From Fonticula-like sp. SCN 57-25 (lineage: Eukaryota > Nucleariida > Rotosphaerida), in NCBI GenBank assembly GCA_001724245.1, contig MEDX01000010.1, positions 17,621 through 81,620 on the forward strand: a stretch of 64,000 nt of DNA. Reading direction: 5' to 3'. Under the pieces are notes generated by a model, which searched no databases, was not told where the DNA came from, and saw nothing but the letters and a program-made list of their open reading frames with translations. Every line of letters starts with the position of its first letter. The first letter of the stretch is position 1. The translations under genes were made by a program, and so were the position numbers. Positions 11,412 through 22,100 of this stretch are shown piece by piece.

Positions 11412-12297
11412 TCACGCGTCGGCCTCAAAGAGCGACTTCAGTACGGCGTCGATAGTTCCCGGCCGAGCCGACCTGTCGTCGACCTTTGCCTGCGCCCTGA
11501 GCCTCTTTAGCGGCGCCGCCTTGCGCGCAACCTTCTCCTTGACCTCCTTTGCGAGCGTCTGCATGCGCGCGTACTCGCCTGCAAAGGCGGTGCCCGGCAC
11601 GTTGCGGGCCGCGGCGAGCGCGTCGGGCTTGACGGCCGAGAGGAGCGCCGCTGCTTCGTCGAGACGGTCGAGCTTGGCCTGCAGCGACTGAATGCCCGTC
11701 GCAAGCATAAAGGCCTGGCCGCGCAGTTCGGCGTAGCGCTGGCGCGCGGCGGGTTCGGCGTGCTGCTCGATCGGCCACTCTTCGGGGAAGGCGTCGGCGA
11801 GGCTAAAAGTGCGTTAGAAAGAAGGATATTGAGAGAGAGCACCCCATGACACATTCACAAATGCTCAAAAAAGTATGGTTCAAATGCGTACGAGGAAGGG
11901 TCGACGGAAAGACTGTGGACATCGATTGGCACATCGGGGCGCGCGCTCTGCTCGTCCGCCGTCTGCAGCGAAAGGAGAAAGTCGCGCTGCAGCTGCTGCG
12001 TAAACACCAGCTGCAAATAGGCGCGGCGCTCTGAATTGACTAGAAACATGCCTCGTCAGACGATGCCACATTCTCAATATAATATACGTACAGCGCTGCA
12101 CGGCGCCCATCATGGACGCCACCGAGATCTCGTCCACCGGCTCCTTTGGTAATGTAATGTCAAAGTCGGCAGAAATCACAGCAATTTGCTCAGCAAGAAA
12201 CTGCCGCCTCGCCTCCACAAGCGCCTTTCCCTCGGAAATCTACCGTGCGTCAGCACTTCCAGGTTCAACGCGACGCCAAGCGCACCTCGTCCGCCAT
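11412..12297 (-). CDS. uncharacterised helical protein
   Basis: Four exons: a 12-nt first exon (12297-12286, Met-Ala-Asp-Glu), then from 12239, then about 12030-11890, then about 11800-11412; together about 230 residues. All junctions keep frame and each intron starts GTRCG. The protein is mostly predicted helix, Ala/Arg/Gln-rich, with no signal peptide or membrane segment. The N-terminal pattern (FLAEQIAVIS ... VQRFNSERRAY ... FTQQLQRDFLLSLQ) faintly recalls kinetochore Fta4/Nkp1/CENP-U-type proteins, but this is an impression from spacing only. I do not recognise the gene. Its start lies 109 bp from the MFSD4-like start. Confidence 0.6.
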
Positions 12298-12406
12298 GGC
12301 CGTTCAAATTGCGCGGCTAACGGCGCGCTTTGACAGGTCGATGCAAACTGGAACTGAATTGCAGTCATCACGTGACTTGGTCTCGTGTGGCCAGGTGCGG
12401 CGCGCC

Positions 12407-13972
12407 ATGTGGAAGCCGACATACGCGCAGACGTGCAGCGCCATCTACTTTGGGTGCTATGCGCTCGTCGGTGCTGCGCTCTCCTCGCTCGGTCCCGCGC
12501 TGATCAACCTTGCCGATCAGACGGGAACCGACATTGGCGGCGTATCGTGCGTGTTTTATCTCGTGTCACGTTCGCTGACATATCCACCTTGGTCCCTGCA
12601 GGTTTATCTTCCCCGTGCGGTCGCTCGCGTACCTTATTGGCTCTGCTATTGGCGGCCCTCTCTTTGACCGCCTCCCCGGCCACTATCTGTTCTCCTTTGC
12701 CATGTCGCTGGCGTGCATTGGCACAACGCTGCTGCCCTTTTGCAAGACGGTCGTTCTGCTCGCCCTGACCGCGTCTGTCCAGGGCCTGTCGATCGGCTTC
12801 CTCGACACGGGCTCGAACGTGCTGCTTGTTTGGGTTCACGGCGACGAAAAGGTCGCGCCGTACCTCCAGTTCATCCATTTTGCATTTGGCGTCGGCGCCT
12901 TTATCGCGCCGCTGCTCGTCGAGCTGAGCGTGAACGCAATCGCCGCACCTTCGCTCGCGTTCTGGATCATCGGCGCGCTCTTTGCGCCCATCGCCGCTGT
13001 GCTGCTCTTTGTAAAGTCGCCGCGGCAGGACTCTGCTGTCAAGGCGGACGGCGAACAGGCGGCGCCGCCGCCGGCGCGGTCTGGCGGCCTCGGCCGGTAT
13101 GAAATGGCGCTCGTCGTGATCGCCGCCTGCATCATGTTCGTCTATGTCGGCACCGAGATCGGCGAGGGCAGCTACATTTTTACGTACTCTGTGCTGTACG
13201 CGGGCTTCACCGAGGCGCAGGGGCACTACCTCACGTCGGCCTTTTGGGGCAGCCTGGCGGTACGACCTTTTATGATGATGGCGCTGCATATCTAACACGT
13301 GCGCAGCTCGGCCGCCTCATTGCCGTGCCAGTGTCAATCTACGTCAAGCCAGCGCGCATTCTCCTGTTCAACTTTACCGGCTCGCTCGTGAGCGTCTTTC
13401 TCATCGCCGTCTTCCCCGCGTCGCACGGCATCGTACGTTCCCGCGCTTTTTCCTTTGGCCACTTTTCTGACAAACCCGCCGCGCAGCTGTGGGCGTGTAC
13501 CGTGACGTACGGCCTGTGCATGTCGTGCATCTTCCCTTCGGTCCTCAACATGCTCCAGGGCGACGTCCCGCTCACGGGCAAGCTCACGTCGGCGCTCGTC
13601 ATCTCCGGCGCGCTCGGCGAGATGGTCGTCCCGCTCGTGCTCGCGTTTGTCTTTGAGCAGGACCCGTCGACATTTGTGTTTTTGATATACATCTTGGTCA
13701 TGGGCGCCGCCGTGTCGCTCGTGCTCATGGCCGTCTTTATGTTTGTGTCGAGGAGGAGGAGGCTGACCAAGGCGTACAGCTCGCTCGAGGAGGACGGGCA
13801 GCTGCAGGTGGACAGCGAGGAAGATGAAATTGGGATGGACGACGACGGCAACAACTTTAAGATGGCGCAGCTGACGGCGCCGGGAAGCTCGGCGCACCTG
13901 CTCGGCGACGAGCCAATCGAGCTCGACGAGTTCCATACGGCGGACGACGACGACGACGTGCAGCTCTTGTAA
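12407..13972 (+). CDS. MFSD4/NaGLT1-like major facilitator transporter
   Basis: Exons 12407-12546, 12602-13259, 13307-13432 and 13487-13972 give 469 residues with about 12 hydrophobic segments. The half-way block GFLDTGSNVLLVWVHG followed by YLQFIHFAFGVGAFIAPLL is characteristic of the MFSD4/sodium-dependent glucose transporter-like MFS branch, and TYGLCMSCIFPSVLNM matches the second half. A cytosolic loop rich in Pro/Ala separates the halves. The last 70 residues are very acidic (Glu/Asp runs) and cytosolic. The substrate is not predictable; some relatives move sugars. The upstream 110 bp contains a TCACGTGA box near 12368. A longer N-terminus from an ATG at 12296 is possible but the added sequence looks non-coding. 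Confidence 0.8.
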
Positions 13973-14226
13973 AGCTTTTGTCTATGGATTCGGTATGCCA
14001 GATTCGCCATACCTATCATGTATGCCGAGTAGCAGGTGTCCTTTGAGGATGCGATGCCCTTTTTAGTATTTTTTCTGTAAATGATTTTGTGGTCTTTTGA
14101 TTTTGGTCTGAATGTATATAGCCGCGAAGTTTTTATACATAAAAAGAGTAACTATGGCGACGCTATCCGAAAACTAAAAATTTCCCAAAACAATATAAGA
14201 CAAATAACAACAGCAAACTAGAGTGT

Positions 14227-16213
14227 TTACTGCGACAGCGCCTTGATGCGCAGCTCGTAATCTAAACAGCCGATTAGTATCAATGAAAATGTCCACAATT
14301 TCGCCTTTGCGCACCTTGCTCCAGGGCGAGGTAAGCCTGCTTCTCCGACTGGCCAATAATTTGGAGCATCTCAACCTCGGCCTTGAGCGACTCAATTTCC
14401 TGCTTGGCCTCCTTGATCATCTGGGCGGCAGACTCCTCGGCGCGGATGCGGCGAGTGTGCTCGGCGGTGCACTGCTGCGAGTACATAAGGTTCTCCTCCT
14501 TGAGCGTGGCGACCTTCTCCTCCAGCGCGGCAATCTGCGCCGTCTTTTCGGCGATTTCAAACTGCAGGGCGGCAAAGTCAACCTCGATGGCCTCGCTGAG
14601 CGCGCGCTCAATCGAGGCGCGCTTCGTCGACTCGATGGCCAGCTTCTCCTCGGCAGCCTGGTGCGACTGCTTCGTGGACGCCATCGACTGCTCGAGCTGC
14701 GACGTCTGGCGCGCCATGCGCAGCGTGTCCGCCTGGTACAGCTCGACGCTGTCCGTCGCCTTGTTCAGGGCGAGCGTGCGCTCCTTGAGCGTCATGTCGG
14801 CGCGGAGCTGCGCGTCCAGGAGCGTGGCGCACTGCTCGGCCACCTTGCCCTTGAGCACGTCAACAGTCGCGTCAGAGGTCTGCAGCTGCTCAAACATCTG
14901 GCGAAGGCTCGACGCCATCGCAGCGCATTCGTCGGACGAGACCTTGGCGCTCTGCAGGGCAAAGTCGCATTCCTTGTTGGCAATCGTGCTGCGCTCCTTT
15001 TCGGCCGCAAGATTCGCCTCAAGCTGCGCAATCTAAGACAAAAGATGGTCAATAACCCATCAAAACAAGAAAAAAAAATTGCATACCTGAGCGTTGAGCG
15101 CCTCCTCGTTGGCCTTGGCCTCGGCCTTGGCCGCCAAAAGAGCCTCCTCAAGCTTGCTGCGGTCGTTCCTCTCCTGAGCCGCCGCCTGCGAGCTGCAGCG
15201 ACAATGTAAGCGTTGAGTACACTTCACTTAATTTCGTACCTGACAGAGTGCTCGCGCGACTTGGCCTCGAGCTTCTTGGACTGGTCCAAGAGGGCCTTCT
15301 TTGTCTCGGCCATGTCGTGATTGGCAACCGACGACTGCGACTCGTGCTGGGCGGCCGACTGGATGCGCTCGGCGATGAGCTTGTTGGTCTTTGAGATCTG
15401 CTCGTCGAGCTGGCGGCGGACGGACGCCTCCATGCGGCGCGACGACTCGAGGAGGACCTCGGTCTTCCTGAGCTCAGTCGCAAGGCGCTTGGACTCGAGC
15501 TGCTCCTTCTTGAGGTCAGCCTCGGTCGCGTGCAAAAGCTGGTTCGCCTTCTGGTTGTCAAGCTCGGCCTTTTGGCGCGTGGCCGTCTCCTTGGCAACGC
15601 GCTTGTCGGCGTCAGAAACAGCGCGGTTAGCGCTGGCAAGCTGCACGGTGAGTGCGGCAATTTCCTCCTTCGCGGCAGAAAGCTCCTTGGAGACAAAGGG
15701 GGCAGCGACAGACTTGGCGGCGGGGGCGGCGGCCTCAGCGGGCTTGGCGGCCGGCTTGGCGGCGGACAGCTGCGCAGCGGCGGCAGCCCTCGAGGCAGTC
15801 GTCATAGAGGACATTGTGCGCAGAGAGCCATGCGTGTGGAAGGTGCGCAGGCTCTGGGTGCGGACCGGGCTGCCCGGCTTGTTGTCATCGACATCGCCGA
15901 TGATGGAGCGGGAGCGGGTGGGCACCGAGCGCTTCACCGGCGAGGCCGCCTTGCTGGAGGAAGCAGCGGGCTTCTCCGCCACCTCGACAACAGCATTCTC
16001 TTCAGCGATGGCCTGGGGGGCCGCCTCGGGCGACGTGGCAAGCTGCTGATCCTTCTTGAGCGGCGAGGCCGAGCCGCTCAGGATGCTCTTCATGTTCTCT
16101 GACCGCGCGTTCGTCCTCTCTGTACGAACATTAGATCTTACAAAGCGCTTTTGGATAAACGTACGGTTCACGGCAGTGCTGCTCTGCAGCACCTTTGGCT
16201 GGGTCGCCGACAT
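14227..16213 (-). CDS. long coiled-coil protein
   Basis: Five exons give about 620 residues: a basic Ser/Ala/Pro-rich N-terminal third (RSRSIIGDVDDNKPGSPVRT, Ala-rich stretch), then an almost unbroken coiled coil from about residue 180 to the end (heptads in KRVAKETATRQKAEL, EEKVATLKEENLMYSQQ). The last small exon encodes DYELRIKALSQ-stop. The shape suggests a cytoskeletal, centrosomal or spindle component, but no family is recognised. Introns have donors GTACGT, GTACGA, GTATGC and GTGCGC. The ATG at 16213 is chosen because upstream in-frame sequence reads into the RRP5 promoter. Confidence 0.75.
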
Positions 16214-16397
16214 CTCCCTCTTACTCTTTCGAACGGTCAGTCGTCGAGCAGGGGAATGGAGTTTCACAATTTTTGTTTCGAATCGAGTAACGTCTCGATC
16301 GCGATTGGATTTTGCACGATCGCGATTTACCCGAGCTGCCTATTCGCCTCGTGGTCCGCAAAGCCGCAACCCACGGCACATCACCTTTCTCGCCAGG

Positions 16398-19300
16398 ATG
16401 AAGCGAGCGGCGCGACCGTCCGGCAAGCCGGAGAAGAGCGCTCGTCCTGCTCACCGCGAAAAGAAGCCGTCTACCGAGGTGGTGGAAGAAAAGCCTGTGC
16501 TGAAGCGCAAGGTTGAGGAGGAGGATTTCCCGCGCGGTGGCGACATTGGCCTGACGCCTTTGGAGTACCGCGAGGTTGTCCGCCAGGCCCAGGAGGACCT
16601 TCTCAAGGATGATGTACGAGTGCTTTTGTGCATAATTTACCCATCTTTCTGACGTTTGCGCGTAGACTACGTTGATTGGCGACGACACGGAGGCGCAGGA
16701 GGCTGCTGCCGCCGCCAAGCCCGCGGCCACCGAGAAGCGCAAGAGCAAGAAGCAAAAGGTGGTTGCCACCAAGGAGCCGCGCGAGGAGAAGGCGCTCACC
16801 GCCACCGTTCTCAAGTTCAAGGGCCTTCACGTCGGCCTCACGCTCCTTGGCGCCGTCAAGGAAGTTCGCGAGCTTGATCTTGCCATCTCGCTTCCCCATG
16901 GTCTTACCGGCCACTGCTCCATCACTGAAATTTCGCCCGAGTTTTCTGCGTTTATTGAGGCTGCCGCCGAAGATGACTCGGCTGCCGAGGACGCCGACAG
17001 CGACGACGAGGCTGCCGCGCGTGGGTCTGATGTGCCCGCTCTCGATGCGCACTTTACCGTCGGCCAGCTTGTAAAGTGCGTCATCATCGGCCTTGACCGC
17101 TCGCCCTCGGGGCACAAGCGCGTCGAGGTGAGCCTGATGCCGTCCAAGGTGAACGGCGGCATTGAGGCTTCCGATCTCGCCGTTGGCACTGTGCTGCCCG
17201 CCAGCGTGCAGAGCATTGAGGACCACGGCTACGTGCTCGGTCTCGGCATCGGCGAAGCCAAGGCGTTCCTGCGCACCAAGGACGCCAACACGCATGCGCC
17301 GGGAATCGGCGTTGGATCGCTCGTCAACTGCGCGATCACAAAGGTGGACCCTGCTCACCGCGTTTTCCACGTTTCGGCTGACCCGACCGTTGCTCTCCAC
17401 GCCGCCGTGCGTCTTTTGCTTCGTTTTGCCGTTTTTTTGCTGACCGAATGTTTCATAGACGCCGTCCGCTGCTGTTACTCATATTCGCGACATTCGCCCG
17501 GGCCAGCTTATGAACGCCCGTGTCCGTCAGCTGCTCACCAACGGCCTCGAGGTCGAGTTCCTCGAGAACTTCCGCGGCACGATCGACATGCACCACATTG
17601 GCTCCGACATTGGCAAGGCCGAGTCTGACCTCGGCTCGCTCTTCAAGGTCAACCAAAAGGTCCGCGCGAGGGTCCTGTTTGTGGACCACATGAACCGCCG
17701 CGTCGGTCTGTCCCTCGCGCCCCACATGGTCGGATGGACTGCCCCCGCTTTTTCGATCGACGACGTACGCATTTTTTGGTGTGAATTCTTTGTTGACCCT
17801 TTTTATTCTTTAGGAGACGGTTGAGATTGGCCATATTTTCGAGGAGGCCACGATTGTGCGCGTCGTCCAGGGCCTGTCGCTGACCCTCGAGGCGCCCGGA
17901 TCCTCCGCGCCCCTCTTCTGCCACGTACGCCGCCGTAGCTCTACCCTTGCCCGCCACTCACTCTTGCTCGCAGATCTCCCAGGTGTCAGACGCGACGACC
18001 GAAAAGTTTGATAAGGAACACCGCATTGGAAGGTGCGTGCAATGCTATTGATAACCGTTTAAGCTGACACTTTTTGCAGCACGCATCGCTGCCGTGTCAT
18101 TGCGCTCGACTACGCCGACGGCCTCGTGCGCGTGTCCATGCAGGAGAGCGTGCTCAAGCGCCCGTTCATCACCTACGCCGACGTGCGCGCCGGCCAAGCT
18201 GTTCAGGTACGCCGAGTTGGCATGTTTTGTTATAATTTTCGTGCCGCAGTGATGCTTTTGATTAGTCTTTCTGAACCAAATCTGAAGACACATTTATTCA
18301 ATCCTGAGCTTTTTGTCTGTTTTTTGTTGTGTCTACTATCTCGCATATCTTCTCTTTACTAACGATTGGCCTCGTTAGGTGCGACGTGTTTCATTTTTCC
18401 CCTCCTTTGTTCCGCAATGATGGTTTGATTAGTCTTTCCGAACACCCTTGAAGACGCATTATTTCTTTGCTGAGCTTTTCTTTTAAACATTCTCGCTTTG
18501 GTTTCCCGTTTTGCCTTTAATCCTCACGCATCTTTGTAGGGCGAGGTTATCTCTGCTGGCTCCTTTGGTGTCTCTGTTCAGCTTGCCGAGGGTATCCGTG
18601 GCTTCTGCCCGCTGAACCAGGCTGCTGACGTCAAGCTGTCTCACCCCGAGAAGCGCTTCAAGGTCGGCTCGACCTTCAAGTTCCTTGTGCTGTCTGTTGA
18701 CGCCAAGGCGAAGCGCATCACGCTGACGCACCGCAAGTCCCTCCTCGACTCGACGCACCCGCGCATCACCGAGTACACTGAGGCGACCCCCGGCATGCTC
18801 TCGAGCGGCGTCATCACGAACGTTGGCTCCTTTGGCGTTGTCGTGCGCTTCTTCAACAACGTGCACGGCCTCGTACCCGTCAAGGAGCTCGGCCCGATCG
18901 ACGTTGCGGACCCGACCAAGCTTTTCCACATTGACCACCCGGTCGTCTGCCGCGTCATTTCGTCGGACCCCGAGACGCGCAAGATGCGCCTCAGCTTCCG
19001 CTTGTCGCTCATCTCGAGGCGGCCTGATGAGGAGGGCAAGGCCGCGCCGGCCGCCAAGCCGGCGTCGCGCAAGGCGGGCGAGTCGCCCGTGGCGTACACG
19101 CCCGAGGACATTTTCGCGGGCAAGGTCGTTGAGGGCACGATCAGCCAGCTGTTTGCGACGCACATGATTGTCGCGCTGCCCGGCAACATCAAGGGCTACA
19201 TGCACGCCAGCGAGATCCACGACCGCCTCGAGGACGGCGCCGTCAGCCCGCTGCCCGGCGCGTTCAAGCCCGGCCAGCAGATCAGGGCCAAGGTCATTGG

Positions 19301-21770
19301 CGTCGGCTACGACAAGGACGACGCCAAGTTCCTCGCCATCACTCACCGCCACTCGCGCCGCGGCGTCGTCGCGATCCTGTCGGTGCGCCCGTCCGAGCTC
19401 GCCGTGCCCGAGGGCACCGCCGGCCACGCGCCCGTGTCGGTCGAGACCGCCGCTCAGGGCGACAATGTCGTCGGCATTGTCCTCAAGGTGTCGGGCCAGC
19501 ACCTGCTCGCGTCGCTCGGCCACGACTGCGTTGCGCGCATCCCCGTGCTCAACCTGTCGAGCGACCCGTCCAAGCTCGAGAGCGTCGCCGAGTCGTTCCC
19601 GTCGGGCCGCGTCATGAAGTGCGTCGTGACGCGCAAGGACATTGAGCGCTACTTTTTGACGGCGTACCCGCTGAGCAACCCGTCGTGCGTGAGCGCGCTC
19701 ACCAAGACGCAGGAGGCGGTCGCCGGCGAGGACGAGGACGACGACTCCAACCTCGAGGGTAGCATCGTCGTCGGCCGCGTCGAGACCATCAACGACTTGT
19801 ACATTACGGTGACGATTGCGCGCGGTCTCGTCGGCCGCGCCGCCATCGCCGAGATCTCTGACCCGCTCGTCGAGTCGCCGACGAGCACCGTGCGCGTCGG
19901 CCAGTATGTCCGCTGCAAGGTCGTCAGGCACGTCCCGGTCAAGAACATTATCGACGTGTCGCTGCGCCCGTCGGTGATCGACTCGCTCGCCAGCGCCGAG
20001 GGCGCCATCAAGACCAAGGGCTCGACGCACGCCGCGCACCCCGTGTCGTTTGCCAGCATCACCGAGGGCCAGATCGTCGGCGGCTACGTAAAGTCGGTCG
20101 GCGACAGCGGCTGCTTTGTGCAGCTCGCGCACGACGTTGTCGCCCGCGTCAAGATTGCCGAGCTCTCTGACCTGTTCATCAAGGACTTTGCCGCCGTCTT
20201 TACGCCCGGCAAGCTCGTCAAGGGCGTTGTTCTTTCGGTGTCGCCCAAGACGCGCCAGATTGAAATGTCGCTCAAGGCGAGCCGCTGGAACCCGGCCGAC
20301 AAGCCGCTCACGTGGGACGACCTGCACGTCGGCCTCAAGCTGAACGGCACTGTCCGCCGCGTCGAGGCCTTTGGCGTCTTCCTCAACATTGCCAACAGCC
20401 GCCTCTCGGGCCTCTGCCACAAGTCCGAGGTATCGGACGACCCCTCCGACGCCGCCGACCTCGCGTCGCGCTACAACGTCAACGACAAGGTCCGCTTTGT
20501 CGTGCTCGCCGTCGACGCCGAGAAGAAGCGCATGTCGCTCGGCATGAAGGCGTCCTACTTTGACGACGAGGACGAGGACCTCGGCGAGGACGCTGTCGGT
20601 AGAAGCGACGACGAAGATGACGAGGAGGAGGAGGAGGAAGACGAGGAGGAGGAAGAGGACGCAATGGATGTTGACAATGAGGACGACGACGACGAGATGG
20701 ATGTTGACGAGCCCGCGACTGCGACCCGCAAGCGCGCGTCGGCCGCCCTCAATGTCGACGCTGCTTTTGACTGGTCTGGCGGCGCGGCTGCCGGCGGCGA
20801 CGACAGCGACGCTGCGATGAGCGAGAGCGACGGCGACGACGATGATGAGGATGACGGCAAGGACGCCACCGAGGCTCGCCGCAGCAAGCGCGCCAAGCGC
20901 CGCGAAAAGGCCGAGAATGAGGCGAATGTGGCGATGCAGGAGCGTCTTTTGGCGGACAAGTCGTCTGCGCCCCGCTCTGCGGACGACTATGACCGCCTGC
21001 TGCTCTCTTCGCCCGACTCTTCGTTCCTGTGGATCAAGTACATGGCGTTCCAGCTGAGCATGGCGCAGATCGACAAGGCGCGTGAGGTCGCCGAGCGCGC
21101 CCTCAAGACCATCTCGTTCCGCGAGGAGCAGGAGAAGCTCAACGTGTGGGTTGCGCTGCTCAACCTCGAGAACGCGTTCGGCACCGAAGCCACGCTCGAC
21201 AAGGTGTTCCAGCGCGCGCTCCAGTACAACGACCAGAAGAAGGTCTACGTGCACCTCACCGCCATCTACGAGCGCACCAACAAGGACGAGGCCGCCGAGG
21301 AGCTCTACAAGGTCATGACGAAAAAGTTCAAGGAGAGCAGCAAGGTGTGGGTCGCGTACGGCCTGCAGCAGCTCAGGCTACACGGCGCCGACGCGTGCCG
21401 CAAGGTGCTCCAGCGCAGCCTCCAGTCGCTCCCCAAGCGGAAACATGTCAAGGTGATTTGCAAGTTTGCGCAGATGGAGTTCAAGCACGGCGAGCCTGAG
21501 CGCGGCCGCACCATCTTTGAGGGCATCCTTGCCAACTACCCGAAGCGGACGGACCTGTGGTCGGTGTACATCGACATGGAGGTCCGCACCGGCCAGCCCG
21601 ACGTCATCCGCCGCCTGTTCAACCGCGCGCTCGCCGCCAAGTGGTCGTCCAAGAAGATGAAGTTCTTCTTCAAAAAGTACCTCGATTATGAGAAGAAGTT
21701 TGGCACCGAGGAGACGGTCGACGCCGTCAAGCAAAAGGCGCGCGAGTATGTCGAGTCGCTCGACGCCTAG
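16398..21770 (+). CDS. RRP5: RRP5/PDCD11 rRNA-processing factor
   Basis: Exons 16398-16613, 16666-17406, 17459-17764, 17814-17924, 17974-18032, 18080-18206 and 18540-21770 encode 1,596 residues. A Lys/Glu-rich N-terminus is followed by about ten S1 RNA-binding domains (e.g. GEVISAGSFGVSVQLAEGI, GTVRRVEAFGVFLNI), a highly acidic linker at 20560-20720, then HAT/TPR-like repeats at the C-terminus (WVALLNLENAFG, LWSVYIDMEVRTGQPD). This is the RRP5 plan; yeast Rrp5 is needed for early cuts in both 18S and 5.8S/25S rRNA maturation in the nucleolus. The last exon alone is 3.2 kb. Between the sixth and seventh coding exons lie two introns back to back, each with a candidate snoRNA (separate entries). 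Confidence 0.96.
18244..18312 (+). ncRNA. candidate C/D-box snoRNA A in RRP5 intron
   Basis: Box C-like GTGATGC (18249-18255), box D' CTGA (18271-18274) and box D CTGA (18304-18307) are in order. The 14 nt before D' (TTTGATTAGTCTTT, 18257-18270) are complementary to the conserved 25S/28S rRNA segment AAAGACTAATC with its flanks (GAAAGACTAATC, as I remember it). By the fifth-nucleotide rule the target would be the A of AAAGA. Box D lies about 50 nt before the ACTAAC branch site, typical for intronic snoRNAs. The terminal stem is weak. Relatives would be the yeast snR39/snR39b-type guides. Confidence 0.6.
18412..18478 (+). ncRNA. candidate C/D-box snoRNA B in RRP5 intron
   Basis: This is a second copy in the following intron: box C-like ATGATGG (18417-18423), the identical guide TTTGATTAGTCTTT (18424-18437), a degenerate D' CCGA (18438-18441) and box D CTGA (18470-18473). 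The guide and boxes are the best-conserved parts between the two introns, as expected if the RNA and not the intron is under selection. Box D again sits about 50 nt before the likely branch site. Confidence 0.55.
20560..20720 (+). repeat. low-complexity acidic codon run
   Basis: GAC/GAG/GAT repeats inside RRP5 encode the acidic linker between the S1 domains and the C-terminal helical repeats. The opposite strand reads as a long poly-Ser frame, which is a shadow. Confidence 0.8.
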
Positions 21771-22100
21771 CAAGCTTTTTGTCTGTAGATGGCGCGCCCG
21801 TGTTGTAGTCTGTGTACAGAACGCATAATGTGTTTTCTTTTTCCTCAATGGATTCTCAAACGTATAATTTTCTTTTGTCCTCAATGGAGTCTCAAACTGT
21901 TATTGATATACTGCAAAACCCGTTTCCGGGAATCAACCTACATTTGGTATATAATGGCACCTGGCGCTGCGCCCGCCTGGCAATAAGGGCTGGCAGTGCG
22001 ACAAGGCGGCACGCGAAATGTCTATCGATGTGGAGGTAAAACTGCGTCAAAAAGCAAACAACAAAACACTGGTGTAACGGGTGTCTAGAAGGAAAACCGG
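21771..22100. other. 3' convergent intergenic region
   Basis: 330 bp between the ends of RRP5 (plus) and the ArfGAP gene (minus). It contains a short direct repeat, CAATGGA(T/G)TCTCAAAC near 21847 and 21882, and no convincing gene. Part may be 3' UTR of either neighbour. Confidence 0.4.

Larger units (their letters stand above)
18207..18539 (+). other. two tandem introns with zero-length exon
   Basis: The 333-nt gap in RRP5 reads as two complete introns: 18207-18378 (GTACGC...CTAAC...TTAG) and 18379-18539 (GTGCGA...CTCAC...GTAG). They abut as TTAG|GTGCGA, a zero-nucleotide exon. Their central parts are about 75 percent alike while the ends differ, so one probably arose by duplication of the other. 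Removing them in one step or two gives the same mRNA. Confidence 0.7.

Noticed and set aside
12294-12299. CCATGG palindrome giving overlapping start codons for two divergent genes
   Set aside because: The MFSD4-like protein fits much better with the ATG at 12407; sequence between 12296 and 12407 in that frame looks like promoter, not protein.
13334-14019. Minus-strand frames opposite the MFSD4-like 3' end
   Set aside because: Poly-Ser and His/Arg-rich frames caused by the acidic coding tail on the plus strand.
18483-21254. 923-codon open frame on the minus strand
   Set aside because: It is the mirror of the RRP5 coding strand; composition (His/Arg/Val/Asp/Glu/Leu runs) is typical of an antisense frame in GC-rich DNA and no family motif appears.
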